In this document: positions 35,824 through 45,245 of the stretch, piece by piece
Numbering within the stretch: the first letter of the stretch is position 1
How the letters are laid out: every line of letters begins with the position of its first letter
NCBI RefSeq assembly: GCF_900302485.1
Contig: NZ_OMOI01000001.1
Location: 434,001-498,000, forward strand
Length of the DNA stretch: 64,000 bases
Reading direction: 5' to 3'
Source: Aliiroseovarius pelagivivens
Lineage (GTDB): Bacteria; Pseudomonadota; Alphaproteobacteria; Rhodobacterales; Rhodobacteraceae
Made by a program: the position numbers and the translations under genes
The notes under the pieces: generated by a model
Databases searched by the model: none
The model's input: the letters and a program-made list of their open reading frames with translations, nothing else
Told to the model about the DNA's origin: nothing

Positions 35824-37344
35824 ATGAATGAGATGACTCAAGAGGCGGGCACTTTTGCCTCGCCCTTCAAGACCCGCTACGACAACTTTATCGGGGGCAA
35901 GTTCGTTGCTCCGGTAAACGGCAAGTACTTCGACAATGTGACCCCGATCACCGGCGTTGCGGTGTGTGAAGTGGCCCGCTCGGACGCGGCTGATGTCGAA
36001 CTTGCACTGGACGCGGCACATGCTGCGAAAGAAGCCTGGGGTCGCACCTCGGCTGCCGAGCGTTCGAACATCCTGCTGCAAATCGCTGATCGGATCGAAG
36101 AGAACCTCGACATTATCGCAACGGCCGAGACATGGGACAACGGTAAACCAATCCGTGAAACCACCGCTGCAGACATTCCGCTTTCGGTCGACCACTTCCG
36201 TTACTTCGCAGGCGTTCTGCGTAGCCAGGAAGGCACGATGTCCGAGATCGACGCAGACACGGTTGCCTACCACTATCACGAGCCGCTGGGTGTGGTCGGA
36301 CAGATCATCCCGTGGAACTTCTCGATCCTGATGGCTGCTTGGAAACTGGCGCCCGCATTGGCTGCTGGTAACTGCATCGTTCTGAAGCCTGCTGAACAAA
36401 CGCCTGCGGCAATCATGGTGCTGATGGAAATCATCGCTGACCTGCTTCCGGACGGCGTGCTGAACATCGTCAATGGCTATGGTGCCGAAGTTGGCGCACC
36501 GCTGGCACGTTCAAGCCGCATCGCCAAGATCGCCTTCACCGGGTCGACCGAAACTGGTCGCCTGATCATGCAAGCCGCAACCGAGAACCTGATCCCGGTC
36601 ACGCTGGAACTGGGAGGCAAAAGCCCGAACATCTTCTTCTCGGACGTTATGGCCGAAGACGATGCGTTCCTTGACAAGGCTGTCGAAGGCTTCGTTCTGT
36701 TTGCCTTCAACCAAGGCGAGGTCTGCACCTGTCCTTCGCGTGCCCTGGTTCAGGAAGACATCTATGACGAGTTCATTGCCCGCTGCATTGAGCGCGTAAA
36801 AGCGATCAAACACGGCGATCCGCGTCTGAGTGATACCATGGTCGGTGCACAAGCAAGTGCCGAGCAGCAGGAAAAGATCCTGTCTTATCTGACCATTGGC
36901 CGCGAAGAAGGCGCCGAGGTTCTGGTTGGCGGTGACGCTGCCCGCTTCAATGGCGAATTGTCCGGCGGTAACTATATCCAGCCGACCATCCTGAAGGGCC
37001 ACAACAAGATGCGCGTCTTCCAGGAAGAGATCTTTGGCCCGGTTGTGTCGGTCACGACCTTCAAGGACGAAGAAGAAGCGCTGGCGATTGCAAATGACAC
37101 GATGTACGGCCTTGGTGCCGGTGTCTGGTCGCGTGACGCAAACCGTTGCTACCGCTTTGGCCGCGCGATCGAAGCAGGCCGTGTTTGGGTCAACAACTAT
37201 CACGCCTATCCGGCCCATGCTGCCTTCGGTGGCTACAAGCAGTCGGGCATCGGGCGCGAGACTCACAAGATGATGCTGGATCACTACCAGCAGACCAAGA
37301 ACGTCTTGATGAGCTACAACCCCAACAAGCTGGGCTTCTTCTAG
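35824..37344 (+). CDS. NAD+-dependent acetaldehyde dehydrogenase (ExaC type)
   Basis: 506 residues of the ALDH superfamily. The catalytic cysteine is in [14 protein letters not shown], the general-base Glu in [14 protein letters not shown] and the NAD site around [12 protein letters not shown]. The ExaC-like features fit oxidation of acetaldehyde or longer aldehydes made by the quinoprotein dehydrogenase of this block. GGGAGGA lies before ATG 35824; the long frame extending to 35338 upstream is not used. DUF779 lies nearby. It is closed by a strong terminator. Confidence 0.93.
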   Translation: MNEMTQEAGTFASPFKTRYDNFIGGKFVAPVNGKYFDNVTPITGVAVCEVARSDAADVELALDAAHAAKEAWGRTSAAERSNILLQIADRIEENLDIIATAETWDNGKPIRETTAADIPLSVDHFRYFAGVLRSQEGTMSEIDADTVAYHYHEPLGVVGQIIPWNFSILMAAWKLAPALAAGNCIVLKPAEQTPAAIMVLMEIIADLLPDGVLNIVNGYGAEVGAPLARSSRIAKIAFTGSTETGRLIMQAATENLIPVTLELGGKSPNIFFSDVMAEDDAFLDKAVEGFVLFAFNQGEVCTCPSRALVQEDIYDEFIARCIERVKAIKHGDPRLSDTMVGAQASAEQQEKILSYLTIGREEGAEVLVGGDAARFNGELSGGNYIQPTILKGHNKMRVFQEEIFGPVVSVTTFKDEEEALAIANDTMYGLGAGVWSRDANRCYRFGRAIEAGRVWVNNYHAYPAHAAFGGYKQSGIGRETHKMMLDHYQQTKNVLMSYNPNKLGFF

Positions 37345-37389
37345 GATAACTCCCGCTGTGGCAGGCCCATAACTGCCACGACAACTGGA

Positions 37390-37418
37390 AACCCGCCTCA
37401 CACGAGGCGGGTTTTTTT
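37390..37418. terminator. terminator after aldehyde dehydrogenase
   Basis: AACCCGCCTC, ACAC, GAGGCGGGTT followed by seven T. It lies between convergent genes and may also act on the kinase transcript. Confidence 0.92.
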
Positions 37419-37443
37419 CTTTACTTCGTTTGGAAGCGGATGC

Positions 37444-39681
37444 TTAGGTTTGGGCGTTTGACCGGCTGGCCAGCAGGCCGCCGACAAGCTCCTGAAGATC
37501 TTCAACATCAAGCGGCTTATAGCGCAGGAACACACCTTGCTGATGCGCTTCGCGCGATAGCTCGGGTGATCGGTTCGCAGTCAGCAACACGCACAAAAGC
37601 GGCCCATGTTTGCCACGCAGATTGCCGATCAAATCGAGCCCGTTTTTGTTGTCGTCCAAGTGATAATCCACAAGAAAGATGTCGGGCAGAAGATCAAGCT
37701 CTCTGATGTGTGCTTCCGCCTCTTCCAGCGAAGCGGCGATCAATGGCGCAGCCCCCCAGATCTCTAACACCCGCTCCATGGCGTCCTGAACTGTCGGGTC
37801 GTTTTCGATCACCATGATAAGGGCGTTCTTGAGCGACACAGGGATATCCCGGTTGGGCTGTACGGTCTCGACAGCCATTTCTTGCTGTTCTGCAAGCGGA
37901 AGCGATACGCGAATGGAGGTGCCCACCCCAACGGTCGAGATCAATTCCAGGTCATGCTCCAACATCAGGCAAGCGCGTTCTACAATTGCAAGCCCCAGCC
38001 CCATCGCAGACTCGGTTGCTTGGCTCGGCTCGGATCTGTGGAATTCCTTGAACACCAGCTTTTGTTCTTCAGGGGATATCCCAATTCCGGTGTCGATGAC
38101 ATATACATCGATGTGTTCTTCGCGGTGGCGCGCGCCAACCAAAACGCGGCCAGCCTTCGTATAGCGGATCGCGTTTGAAACGAGGTTCTGTAAAATGCGC
38201 CGAAGGTAAACCGGATCAGACTTCACACGGACCGAGGTCGGCACAACAGAAAGCTCAAGCCCCTTCGCGGCTGCTGCGCCAGAAAATTCTTCGAACAAAC
38301 GGTCGAAAATCTGATCCAACGAAAACTCTGAGATATTCAGCGCCGCTTGCCCGGAATCGAGTTTCGAGATGTCTAGAAGTGCGCCCAGAATCGTTTCGAC
38401 CGACCGAAAACTTTGTGAAATCCGTCCGACGATCGACCCTTGTTTCGGATCAAGCTCTGTGTGCTCCAGGGAAGAAATGAACAGCTTGGCAGCGTTGACC
38501 GGCTGCAGCAGATCATGGCTTGCCGCGGCGACAAATCGCGACTTGGATGCGTTGGCGCGTTCTGCGGAATCTCGTGCTGACCGAAGCTCGTCGGTTCTTT
38601 CGACAACGCGCTGCTCAAGGGTTTCATTGACCAGATGCAAGTCCTTGTACGTCTGGCGCAGTTTTGTGACGTCGTTGAAGGACACAAGGAATGAACCGTC
38701 TGCCATTTCTTGCCCGACAACATCATATTGGAAGCCATTCATCGCCTCCAACTCACACCGTAGGATCTCGCGGTTTTTACGGATCGACGCCCATTCAAAA
38801 ACCACCTGTGGCTGGCATTCAGGAGTGAAGACGACGCCCGGCTCGAAAAGCCGTTCGAACCGAGCCAAACGCATTCCCGCACGTGCAAGGCGGCGGTTAA
38901 TCTTAAGAATTTCGATTGCCGGATCGTTCCACTCGATCAGTTTTCGATCCGCGTCGAAAATAAGAACACCCTGTTCAATATGCTCAAGCGTCGCTTTGAC
39001 GATCTTGGCCTGTCGATCCAGAATCTTGGCGCGTTCTTCGCGTTCTAGGCGCGTGTGATCGGTAATGTCGGTTTGCAGGACAATTGTGCCACCATCTGGT
39101 GTGTTCTGCTCACTGATCTGCAGCCAGAGGTCGTCTTTCAGCTCTAGTGTGAAGTTTACTGAATTGCTCCGGTGCACCGCGATGCGCTGGTTCACCCAGT
39201 CCTCTACCGACATTCCGCCGGGGCGTATGATATGTGCGCTGCCTGCCGTCAGGCGAAGGTAGCTTTCAAAGCTCATGCCGCGCTTGATCTCGCCGACGAC
39301 ATCAGAAAACATGGTCGAAAATCGCGAGTTCTTCATCACAAGCGTCTCGCTGGCGTCGAAAATCGCAAAGCCTTCCTGAATTGTTTCAACGGCGGACGAC
39401 AGATCTTGTCGGGCTTTCTCGGCCTCGCGCTGAGCGGCGGCAAGCTGTGCGTTCGTGGCGTGAAGCACATCCAACGCTTCTTCCAGCTTGCTGGTCCGTT
39501 GTTGGACTTCGCCTTCCAACGCGATCGCTCGCTCGAAATGCATATACCCTTTCGCGCTGTCGACTGTCGCCCGTTCCACGCGCGACATCAGCTTGTCGAC
39601 AATGACCTTGAGCTTCTCATTCTCACGCTCAAGGCTGTCGCCTGCCTTTAAAAGGCCGTCTGTTGAATGCGGGTCACTCAT
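37444..39681 (-). CDS. NahK/ErcS'-like hybrid sensor histidine kinase
   Basis: 745 residues, cytosolic. An N-terminal coiled coil (1-95) and two PAS domains (about 96-212 and 228-345) precede a HisKA domain with phospho-His389 in AAASHDLLQPVNAAKLF, an HATPase (N box NLVSNAIRYT, G boxes DTGIGI and GLGLAIV) and a C-terminal receiver with DIFLVDYHLDD. The HDLLQP motif and layout match P. aeruginosa NahK/ErcS', part of the ethanol-oxidation regulatory set. It overlaps the FIST gene by 8 bp, so the two are made together. It probably senses an NO or metabolic signal through the FIST partner and relays to the LuxR regulator at 40841; the relay is inferred. Confidence 0.92.
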   Translation of the reverse strand: MSDPHSTDGLLKAGDSLERENEKLKVIVDKLMSRVERATVDSAKGYMHFERAIALEGEVQQRTSKLEEALDVLHATNAQLAAAQREAEKARQDLSSAVETIQEGFAIFDASETLVMKNSRFSTMFSDVVGEIKRGMSFESYLRLTAGSAHIIRPGGMSVEDWVNQRIAVHRSNSVNFTLELKDDLWLQISEQNTPDGGTIVLQTDITDHTRLEREERAKILDRQAKIVKATLEHIEQGVLIFDADRKLIEWNDPAIEILKINRRLARAGMRLARFERLFEPGVVFTPECQPQVVFEWASIRKNREILRCELEAMNGFQYDVVGQEMADGSFLVSFNDVTKLRQTYKDLHLVNETLEQRVVERTDELRSARDSAERANASKSRFVAAASHDLLQPVNAAKLFISSLEHTELDPKQGSIVGRISQSFRSVETILGALLDISKLDSGQAALNISEFSLDQIFDRLFEEFSGAAAAKGLELSVVPTSVRVKSDPVYLRRILQNLVSNAIRYTKAGRVLVGARHREEHIDVYVIDTGIGISPEEQKLVFKEFHRSEPSQATESAMGLGLAIVERACLMLEHDLELISTVGVGTSIRVSLPLAEQQEMAVETVQPNRDIPVSLKNALIMVIENDPTVQDAMERVLEIWGAAPLIAASLEEAEAHIRELDLLPDIFLVDYHLDDNKNGLDLIGNLRGKHGPLLCVLLTANRSPELSREAHQQGVFLRYKPLDVEDLQELVGGLLASRSNAQT

Positions 39682-40819
39682 GGTCGGGCGGATAGATCGC
39701 TATTCCTGTCAGGGTCTGGTTTACATGCAACATGTTGTGCTGTTCGCCATAGGTTGAAAACCCTATAACACGGTGCTTTTTCAGTTGGGCGGACATGTTT
39801 ATGACCTCTTGCTTCTGTTCGGCCTCAAGCCGTCTTAGAATGCAGTCGCAGGCAAAAATCAGGTCTGGCTCTCGGTCAGCCGAAAGATCTTCGAGTACTT
39901 CTTGCAGATGGTCAGTGATATTGCGGGCTTTCGCAACTGTCAGCACCATGCCTTCATCGATTGAAGCGAAAAACCTGAGATGCCCATTGTCTTCAACACG
40001 CTGGATTGCGCGCACATGGTGCTGGTCGCCGACAGAGACAACAATCGGGTGCGAAGCGAAAATGAACGGGGACAGTTGGTTGGGATCAATGCCGACAATA
40101 CGCGCATATTCCGGGGCGGCCGGTTCTGCGTTGATTTCAGTCACAAGCCGTTTTTCCGGGATGGCCCCGGTGACAACCAAACGCTTTTCGGAAGACTCAA
40201 AGTGGTCTTCTCTGAACACTTTGAACTGACAATTGCTGCGCACGACCAACACGATTGCGGCGTTGCTACGAACCTGACCGTTGTAGAACACCGGTGCGCT
40301 TTCAAACCGCAGTCCATCTCCGGACGATCCGCCAAACAATTGGGTCGACCCAAGTGCTGTCGAGATGTTCAGGACAAAGGCGTCTTCGCGCCGCGACAGC
40401 CCATCGACAAGAAGAAAAGCGAACTCGTTCTTGAATTCTTGCCGTTGTGCTTGCGCATCGTGCCGAAGCGCCAAAACTTCGCGACCAATCGCGACTTCGT
40501 CTGGGCTATCAAGAGCTTCAAACATGCGCGCACTTGCGGCAAAATGGGATTGTGGGAACCCAAGTGCCACGATCTTCCGTTCGCTATAACCTTCGCTGCA
40601 AATCTCACCGGCAGTGCGGGCGCCAATGATATGAGGGGCATCTATTTCAGACTGCAACTTTGCGGTTAAAGCGTCCAAATCCACTTCGGGCGAGACCAGA
40701 ACGATTACGCAGGCAAAGGGACCAATACCCAAAGCCTTTACCAGCTTGTCAGCTGGGTCCGCGTCGTCCAACAGATCAACAGATACGGTTGCGACAATGC
40801 GCTCGCGTTCTTCGCTCAA
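39674..40819 (-). CDS. FIST-domain sensor (NosP-like)
   Basis: 381 residues with a FIST N domain (about 30-200) and a FIST C domain (about 210-365), the latter ending FSTYGEQHNMLHVNQTLTGIA as in the family. FIST proteins next to NahK-type kinases include NosP, a haem NO sensor that modulates kinase activity. Here the gene overlaps the hybrid kinase by 8 bp and follows the LuxR gene by 21 bp. Haem binding is not provable from sequence. The start is TTG 40819, supported by GGGAGGG seven bases upstream. Confidence 0.88.
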   Translation of the reverse strand: MSEERERIVATVSVDLLDDADPADKLVKALGIGPFACVIVLVSPEVDLDALTAKLQSEIDAPHIIGARTAGEICSEGYSERKIVALGFPQSHFAASARMFEALDSPDEVAIGREVLALRHDAQAQRQEFKNEFAFLLVDGLSRREDAFVLNISTALGSTQLFGGSSGDGLRFESAPVFYNGQVRSNAAIVLVVRSNCQFKVFREDHFESSEKRLVVTGAIPEKRLVTEINAEPAAPEYARIVGIDPNQLSPFIFASHPIVVSVGDQHHVRAIQRVEDNGHLRFFASIDEGMVLTVAKARNITDHLQEVLEDLSADREPDLIFACDCILRRLEAEQKQEVINMSAQLKKHRVIGFSTYGEQHNMLHVNQTLTGIAIYPPDHE

Positions 40820-40840
40820 TCAGTAACCCTCCCTGGAATT

Positions 40841-41548
40841 CTAGCTTTCGCCAGCATTCCCCGTCAGAGAAGCATAGCTGACTTTCTTCGCAAGCAACAC
40901 AGCTTGTGTCCGGTTTTGCACTCCGAGCTTACGCATGATCGCAGTTAGGTGCGCCTTCACGGTCGTTTCGGCAATCGAAAGATCATAGGCGATCTGCTTG
41001 TTGAGCTTCCCTTCGCAGATCAGGTTTAGAATAACGGATTGCTGCGGGGTGAGGCTGGCAAGCTTTTCGACAACCTGCTGATTTTCTTGTGACAGGAAGT
41101 CGGACTGCGGCACCACGAAGTCTTCTGGAGTGTAAATCTCGCCATCTGCAACCAGCTGGAAGGCGCGTACCAGTTCATCGCGGGGGCTTCCTTTGGGGAC
41201 AAATCCCACAGCGCCAGAATCGAGCACGCTTGAGGTCACACGGTTGTCCGAAATCGACGAGACCACGACGATCTTTGCGTCAGGAACTGCCGAGCGAAGC
41301 CGGATCAGGCCATCAACGCCGTCTACGTCCGGCAGGTTCAAATCCAGTACGATAAGATCCGGCGCGGCTTCATTGACACGCTTCAGTGCTTCCTTAAGCG
41401 TCGCGGCGGTTTGGATCAGTGGCGCGTCAAAAATCTCTCCGACTGTCATTGCCATCGCATCGCAAAACAATGGGTGATCGTCGATCAACAACAATCTCAA
41501 TTCACTTGCTTCACCGAAACTCGACATAACGACCTCAGCCATTTTCAT
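40841..41548 (-). CDS. NarL/LuxR-family response regulator
   Basis: 235 residues: a receiver domain (about 15-130) with the phospho-acceptor Asp in IVLDLNLPDVDG, and a LuxR-type HTH (about 165-225, LNKQIAYDLSIAETTVKAHL). It resembles ErdR/EraR/AgmR-type regulators of PQQ alcohol dehydrogenases. It heads a three-gene operon with the FIST sensor and hybrid kinase. The nearest likely target is the PQQ dehydrogenase promoter just upstream. ATG 41548 has GAGG nearby; ATG 41527 is an alternative start. Confidence 0.9.
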   Translation of the reverse strand: MKMAEVVMSSFGEASELRLLLIDDHPLFCDAMAMTVGEIFDAPLIQTAATLKEALKRVNEAAPDLIVLDLNLPDVDGVDGLIRLRSAVPDAKIVVVSSISDNRVTSSVLDSGAVGFVPKGSPRDELVRAFQLVADGEIYTPEDFVVPQSDFLSQENQQVVEKLASLTPQQSVILNLICEGKLNKQIAYDLSIAETTVKAHLTAIMRKLGVQNRTQAVLLAKKVSYASLTGNAGES

Positions 41549-41575
41549 TTTCGCCTCTGATTAAATAACGAAAGC

Positions 41576-41602
41576 GCGGAGCCCACAAGGCGCGGGCTCC
41601 GC
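41576..41602 (-). terminator. terminator of PQQ dehydrogenase gene
   Basis: GCGGAGCCC, nine bases, GGGCTCCGC, about 16 bases after the stop at 41618; followed on the minus strand by a modest T-containing stretch. Confidence 0.6.
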
Positions 41603-41617
41603 ATAGTCTGACTTGGA

Positions 41618-43369
41618 TCAGTTCATGACCGGGATCTTGAAGACCCAGATCGAGCCACCTTGGTTCAGGAAGTTGACCTTCTTGGCCACTTCACCACCCC
41701 AAAGCGGAACCGCGCCGCCCCAACCGGAAGCTACAGCAACATATTGCTGGCCGTCTTGCTCCCAGGTGACGGGTTGGCCAACGATGCCAGAGCCTGTTTG
41801 GAACTTCCAAAGCTCTTCGCCGCTGTCTGCGTCAAAGGCCTTCAGATATCCTTCGGGTGTACCGGTGAAGACCAGCCCGCCAGCGGTGGCCATCACGCCG
41901 CCCCAAAGCGGAGCATCGTTCTTGTACTCCCATTTGACGTCGCCGGTGTTCGGGTCAATCGCCTTCAGCGAGCCGATATAGTCCTCGAAGATCGGTTTGA
42001 TCGTGAAGCCGGAACCAAGATAGGCAGCGCCTTCCTTGTAGCTTACAGGCTCATTCCAGATGTCCATACCCCATTCGTTCGAGGGAACGAAGAACAGGCC
42101 ATTCGCCGGGCTGTGCGCCATCGGCATCCAGTTCTTGCCGCCCAAGAACGACGGGACCGAGAATACAACATCACCTTTGCCGCCATCAGCAGCGTCCGCC
42201 GGGTTGCCGGGGCGATTTTCTTCGTTGTAGATCGGGCGACCGTTCTCATCGATGCCTTCAGCCCATGTGATGTCTTTCACAAAAGGCGACGCCGATACGA
42301 ACGCACCATCTTCACGGTTGAGAACGTAGAAGAAGCCGTTGCGGTCTGCCGTTGCAAAGCGCTTGTTGCCTTCTGCATCGACGAACGGAACAACTTCGTT
42401 CACGCCATCAAAGTCCCAGCCTTCGCGGGGGGTGGTCTGGAAGTGCCACTTGATCTCACCGGTTGCCGGGTCGATGCCGATACGCGAAGCCGCGTAAAGA
42501 TTGTCGCCAGAGCCGTCGGTTTTATCGCCAGCATCGCGCAACCAAGAGTTCCAAGGGGCTGGGTTGCCTGCGCCAAACACCAGCGTGTCGGTGTCTGCGT
42601 CATAGGTGCCACCAAGCCATGTTGCACCACCGCCGGTTTTCCAAAGATCACCTGGCCATGTCGCGTTCAGCTCGCCGGTCATGGTGCTTTCTTCGCCATT
42701 CAGCGTGCCCATGTGGCCTTCGATCACCGGACGGGTCCAGACCACGTCGCCGGTTTCAGCATCACGTGCCTGCACTTCACCGATAATACCAAACTCGCCA
42801 CCCGAGTTGCCGGTGATGACCAATCCATCAACGATCAGCGGGGCAGATGTGTAAGAATAACCAGCCTTGTAGTCAGCGATCTTGTCTTTCCAGACAACGT
42901 CACCGGTTTTCAGGTCAAGCGCTACGATACGTGCATCAAGTGTGCCGAAGTAGATCTTGTCGCCATAGATGGCGCCACCGCGGTTGATCACGTCACAGCA
43001 CGGCAGAATGCCTTCGGGCAGGCGTGCGTCGTATTGCCAGATCTCTTCGCCGGTCTCGACGTCAATCGCGTACAGACGTGAATACGAACCGGTCACATAC
43101 ATGATGCCGTCATAGATCAGCGGTTGGGTTTCCTGCCCGCGCTGCTTTTCGCCACCCATCGAAAAGGACCAAGCCGGAACCAGGTACTTAACGTTTTCTT
43201 TGTTGACCTTGTCGAGCGGGCTAAAGCGCTGTTGATGACGCCCCATCCCGTTGCTTACGATCTGTGTGGTGATGTTTTGATCGTTGGCGATGTCCTCTTC
43301 AGTCACACCCGCGATCGACGCCGTCGCAGCGATCAGTGTCGCTGACGTCGCCAGTAGTAATTTCTTCAT
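41618..43369 (-). CDS. PQQ-dependent alcohol dehydrogenase, lanthanide-type
   Basis: 583 residues, with a signal peptide (cleavage near ASIA-GVT) and an eight-bladed quinoprotein propeller. The vicinal disulfide over PQQ is Cys124-Cys125 (LPCCDVI). Metal and PQQ ligands include Glu192 (SGGEFG), Asn269 (AGNPAPWN) and the catalytic Asp319 in GWDFDGVN. Asp321, two residues on, is the extra carboxylate found in XoxF and PedH/ExaF lanthanide enzymes and lacking in calcium-type ones. It should oxidise primary alcohols in the periplasm and pass electrons to cytochrome c. ATG 43369 has GGGAGGA upstream; the frame reaches 43456. Confidence 0.93.
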   Translation of the reverse strand: MKKLLLATSATLIAATASIAGVTEEDIANDQNITTQIVSNGMGRHQQRFSPLDKVNKENVKYLVPAWSFSMGGEKQRGQETQPLIYDGIMYVTGSYSRLYAIDVETGEEIWQYDARLPEGILPCCDVINRGGAIYGDKIYFGTLDARIVALDLKTGDVVWKDKIADYKAGYSYTSAPLIVDGLVITGNSGGEFGIIGEVQARDAETGDVVWTRPVIEGHMGTLNGEESTMTGELNATWPGDLWKTGGGATWLGGTYDADTDTLVFGAGNPAPWNSWLRDAGDKTDGSGDNLYAASRIGIDPATGEIKWHFQTTPREGWDFDGVNEVVPFVDAEGNKRFATADRNGFFYVLNREDGAFVSASPFVKDITWAEGIDENGRPIYNEENRPGNPADAADGGKGDVVFSVPSFLGGKNWMPMAHSPANGLFFVPSNEWGMDIWNEPVSYKEGAAYLGSGFTIKPIFEDYIGSLKAIDPNTGDVKWEYKNDAPLWGGVMATAGGLVFTGTPEGYLKAFDADSGEELWKFQTGSGIVGQPVTWEQDGQQYVAVASGWGGAVPLWGGEVAKKVNFLNQGGSIWVFKIPVMN

Positions 43370-43478
43370 CGTGTCCTCCCATTCCGAGACGACAGAAACT
43401 CCAGATTCCTGTCGCACAAAAAGGTCGCGGAAACTCGGCGTGAAAGGTATTGCCAATTGGTCGTATAGAAGATGCGAC

Positions 43479-43509
43479 CCCTGTTTGCATACGCTCCTTA
43501 CAAACAGGG
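43479..43509 (+). promoter_or_regulatory. inverted repeat overlapping ribosome-binding site of SBP gene
   Basis: CCCTGTTTG, 13 bases, CAAACAGGG is a perfect 9-bp dyad whose right arm runs into the GGGAGGA site of the gene at 43519. It may be an operator for the block's regulator or an RNA hairpin that limits translation. Confidence 0.45.
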
Positions 43510-43518
43510 AGGACTGTT

Positions 43519-44478
43519 ATGTTCGGATTCAAGAAGGCCGCGTTCAGCGCGGCAATTGCCTGTGTCGCACAGGTGGCGTTGGCAGCAGACTTGCCAGTCA
43601 TCAAGCTTGGTGCCTTGTCGTTTGGCACGGTGAACTGGGAACTCGACACAATCAAACACAATGGCCTTGATGAAGCGAATGGCTTTACGCTTGAAGTTGT
43701 TCCGATGGGGGGCGGCAACGCATCTGATATTGCCTTTCTTGGGGGCGAGATCGACGTCATGGTGTCCGATGTGGTGTGGGCTGCGCGGCAGCGCGCCGAA
43801 GGTCGCGACGTGCAGTTCATTCCATATTCTACGGCCGTTGGCGGCATTATGGTGAAACCAGAAAGTGGCATCACCGACCTTGCGGGTTTGCAAGGTAAGA
43901 AAGTGGGTATTGCTGGGGGGCCGCTCGACAAAAGCTGGCTGATCCTGAAGGCTTACGCCGAGAAGACAAGCGGACTTGATCTGGAAGCGATCACGAAACA
44001 AGAGTTCGGCGCACCGCCCCTAATGTTTAAATCTGCACTGACCGGCGAAGTCGATGCGGTGATCAACTTCTGGCACTTCCAAGCAAAGGCCAAGGCCGCC
44101 GGTCTGGTCGAGATCATCTCGGTCCAAGAGGCCGCCGAAACCCTTGGTTTGAACCCGGCGACACCTTTGTTGGGCTACATCGTGAACGGCGACATGGACC
44201 CGAAACTGTCCGAAGCTCTTTACACCGCGTCGCGCGCAGCCAAGGACATTTTGCGTAGCGATGCTGCTGCGTGGGATGTTGTTCGCCCGCGCATGAAACC
44301 CAAGAACGAAGCTCAGTTCGAGGCGCTTAAGGCCGGTTTTATTGCAGGGATCCCTGCTGGAACCGAAATTGACTCCAACGCGGTCCAGGACATGCTGGAG
44401 CTCATGGGTGAACTTGGTGGTGAAGACCTTGTCGGCAAAGCCACATCTCTTCCAGCCGGACTGTTCATCGGAAGCTGA
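43519..44478 (+). CDS. NitT/TauT-family ABC transporter substrate-binding protein
   Basis: 319 residues. A signal peptide (MFGFKKAAFSAAIACVAQVALA) is followed by an NMT1/THI5-like periplasmic binding fold (LGALSFGTVNWELDTIKHNG, LGGEIDVMVSDVVWAARQR, TGEVDAVINFWHFQA). The ligand is unknown; relatives bind nitrate, taurine, sulfonates or pyrimidines. It starts an operon with permease, ATPase, NosR-like and ApbE genes. It diverges from the quinoprotein gene with a 149-bp promoter gap. GGGAGGA sits five bases before the ATG. Confidence 0.9.
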   Translation: MFGFKKAAFSAAIACVAQVALAADLPVIKLGALSFGTVNWELDTIKHNGLDEANGFTLEVVPMGGGNASDIAFLGGEIDVMVSDVVWAARQRAEGRDVQFIPYSTAVGGIMVKPESGITDLAGLQGKKVGIAGGPLDKSWLILKAYAEKTSGLDLEAITKQEFGAPPLMFKSALTGEVDAVINFWHFQAKAKAAGLVEIISVQEAAETLGLNPATPLLGYIVNGDMDPKLSEALYTASRAAKDILRSDAAAWDVVRPRMKPKNEAQFEALKAGFIAGIPAGTEIDSNAVQDMLELMGELGGEDLVGKATSLPAGLFIGS

Positions 44479-44486
44479 CGCAGACA

Positions 44487-45245
44487 ATGCACCGGAACAC
44501 GGGCATACGTATCTTTTCCTTAGGGCTGTTCCTGCTTTTCTGGCACAGCCTTTCGGTCTGGCTGGGGGATCCGCAGGTTCTGCCGTCGCCCGCTCAGGTA
44601 TCCAACGAGATGAGCGTGCTGTGGCATCAAGGCAAGCTGCAGGAAAACCTTGCCGCTACTGGCTGGCGAGTCGCAGCTGCGTTCGGGTTGGCGATGATCA
44701 TTGGCGGGGTCTTGGGCTATGCCATGGGCCGGTCGGATACTGTGGATGCTTGGCTTGATCCTTGGCTGATCATATTCCTGAACCTGCCTGCGCTTGTCTT
44801 GATCGTCCTGTGTTACCTCTGGGTGGGATTGAATGAGTTCGCGGCGGTTCTAGCCGTCACTCTCAGCAAAGTGCCTATGACCACTACGATTATCCGCGAA
44901 GGTTCGCGAAACGCGTCATCTGCGCTGCGGGACCTGGCAAGCGTCTATCGGCTTTCTTTGCTGACTAGGCTTCGCCACATCGTTTTGCCCGAACTGTTTC
45001 CACACATCGTTTCTGCAGCAAGAACCGGGTTTTCGGTCATCTGGAAGATCGTGTTGGTGGTCGAGTTTCTGGGGCGGCCAAACGGGATCGGGCGGCAGAT
45101 CCACACGCAGTTCTCTTTGTTCGATGTCACAGGGGTTCTGGCCTATGCGCTCAGCTTCGTTATCTGCATCCTGTTCATAGAATTTGCGATCATGCAGCCT
45201 AGCGAAAAGCGGGTCGGGAGGTGGCGTGTCGATGCTGAAGCTTGA
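44487..45245 (+). CDS. ABC transporter permease (NitT/TauT type)
   Basis: 252 residues with about six membrane helices and the BPD_transp_1 signature region around SALRDLASVYRLSLLTRLRHIVLPELFP, where the cytoplasmic EAA-like loop contacts the ATPase. Eight base pairs separate it from the substrate-binding protein gene, and it overlaps the ATPase by 14 bp. The ligand is not known. The ribosome-binding site is weak (GGAAG 13 bases upstream), so translation may depend on coupling. Confidence 0.9.
   Translation: MHRNTGIRIFSLGLFLLFWHSLSVWLGDPQVLPSPAQVSNEMSVLWHQGKLQENLAATGWRVAAAFGLAMIIGGVLGYAMGRSDTVDAWLDPWLIIFLNLPALVLIVLCYLWVGLNEFAAVLAVTLSKVPMTTTIIREGSRNASSALRDLASVYRLSLLTRLRHIVLPELFPHIVSAARTGFSVIWKIVLVVEFLGRPNGIGRQIHTQFSLFDVTGVLAYALSFVICILFIEFAIMQPSEKRVGRWRVDAEA

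Noticed and set aside
43370..43518. Possible pqqA peptide gene in the dehydrogenase promoter gap
   Set aside because: No short frame with the Glu/Tyr core of PqqA was found here or in the other gaps of the block; PQQ synthesis genes must lie elsewhere if present.
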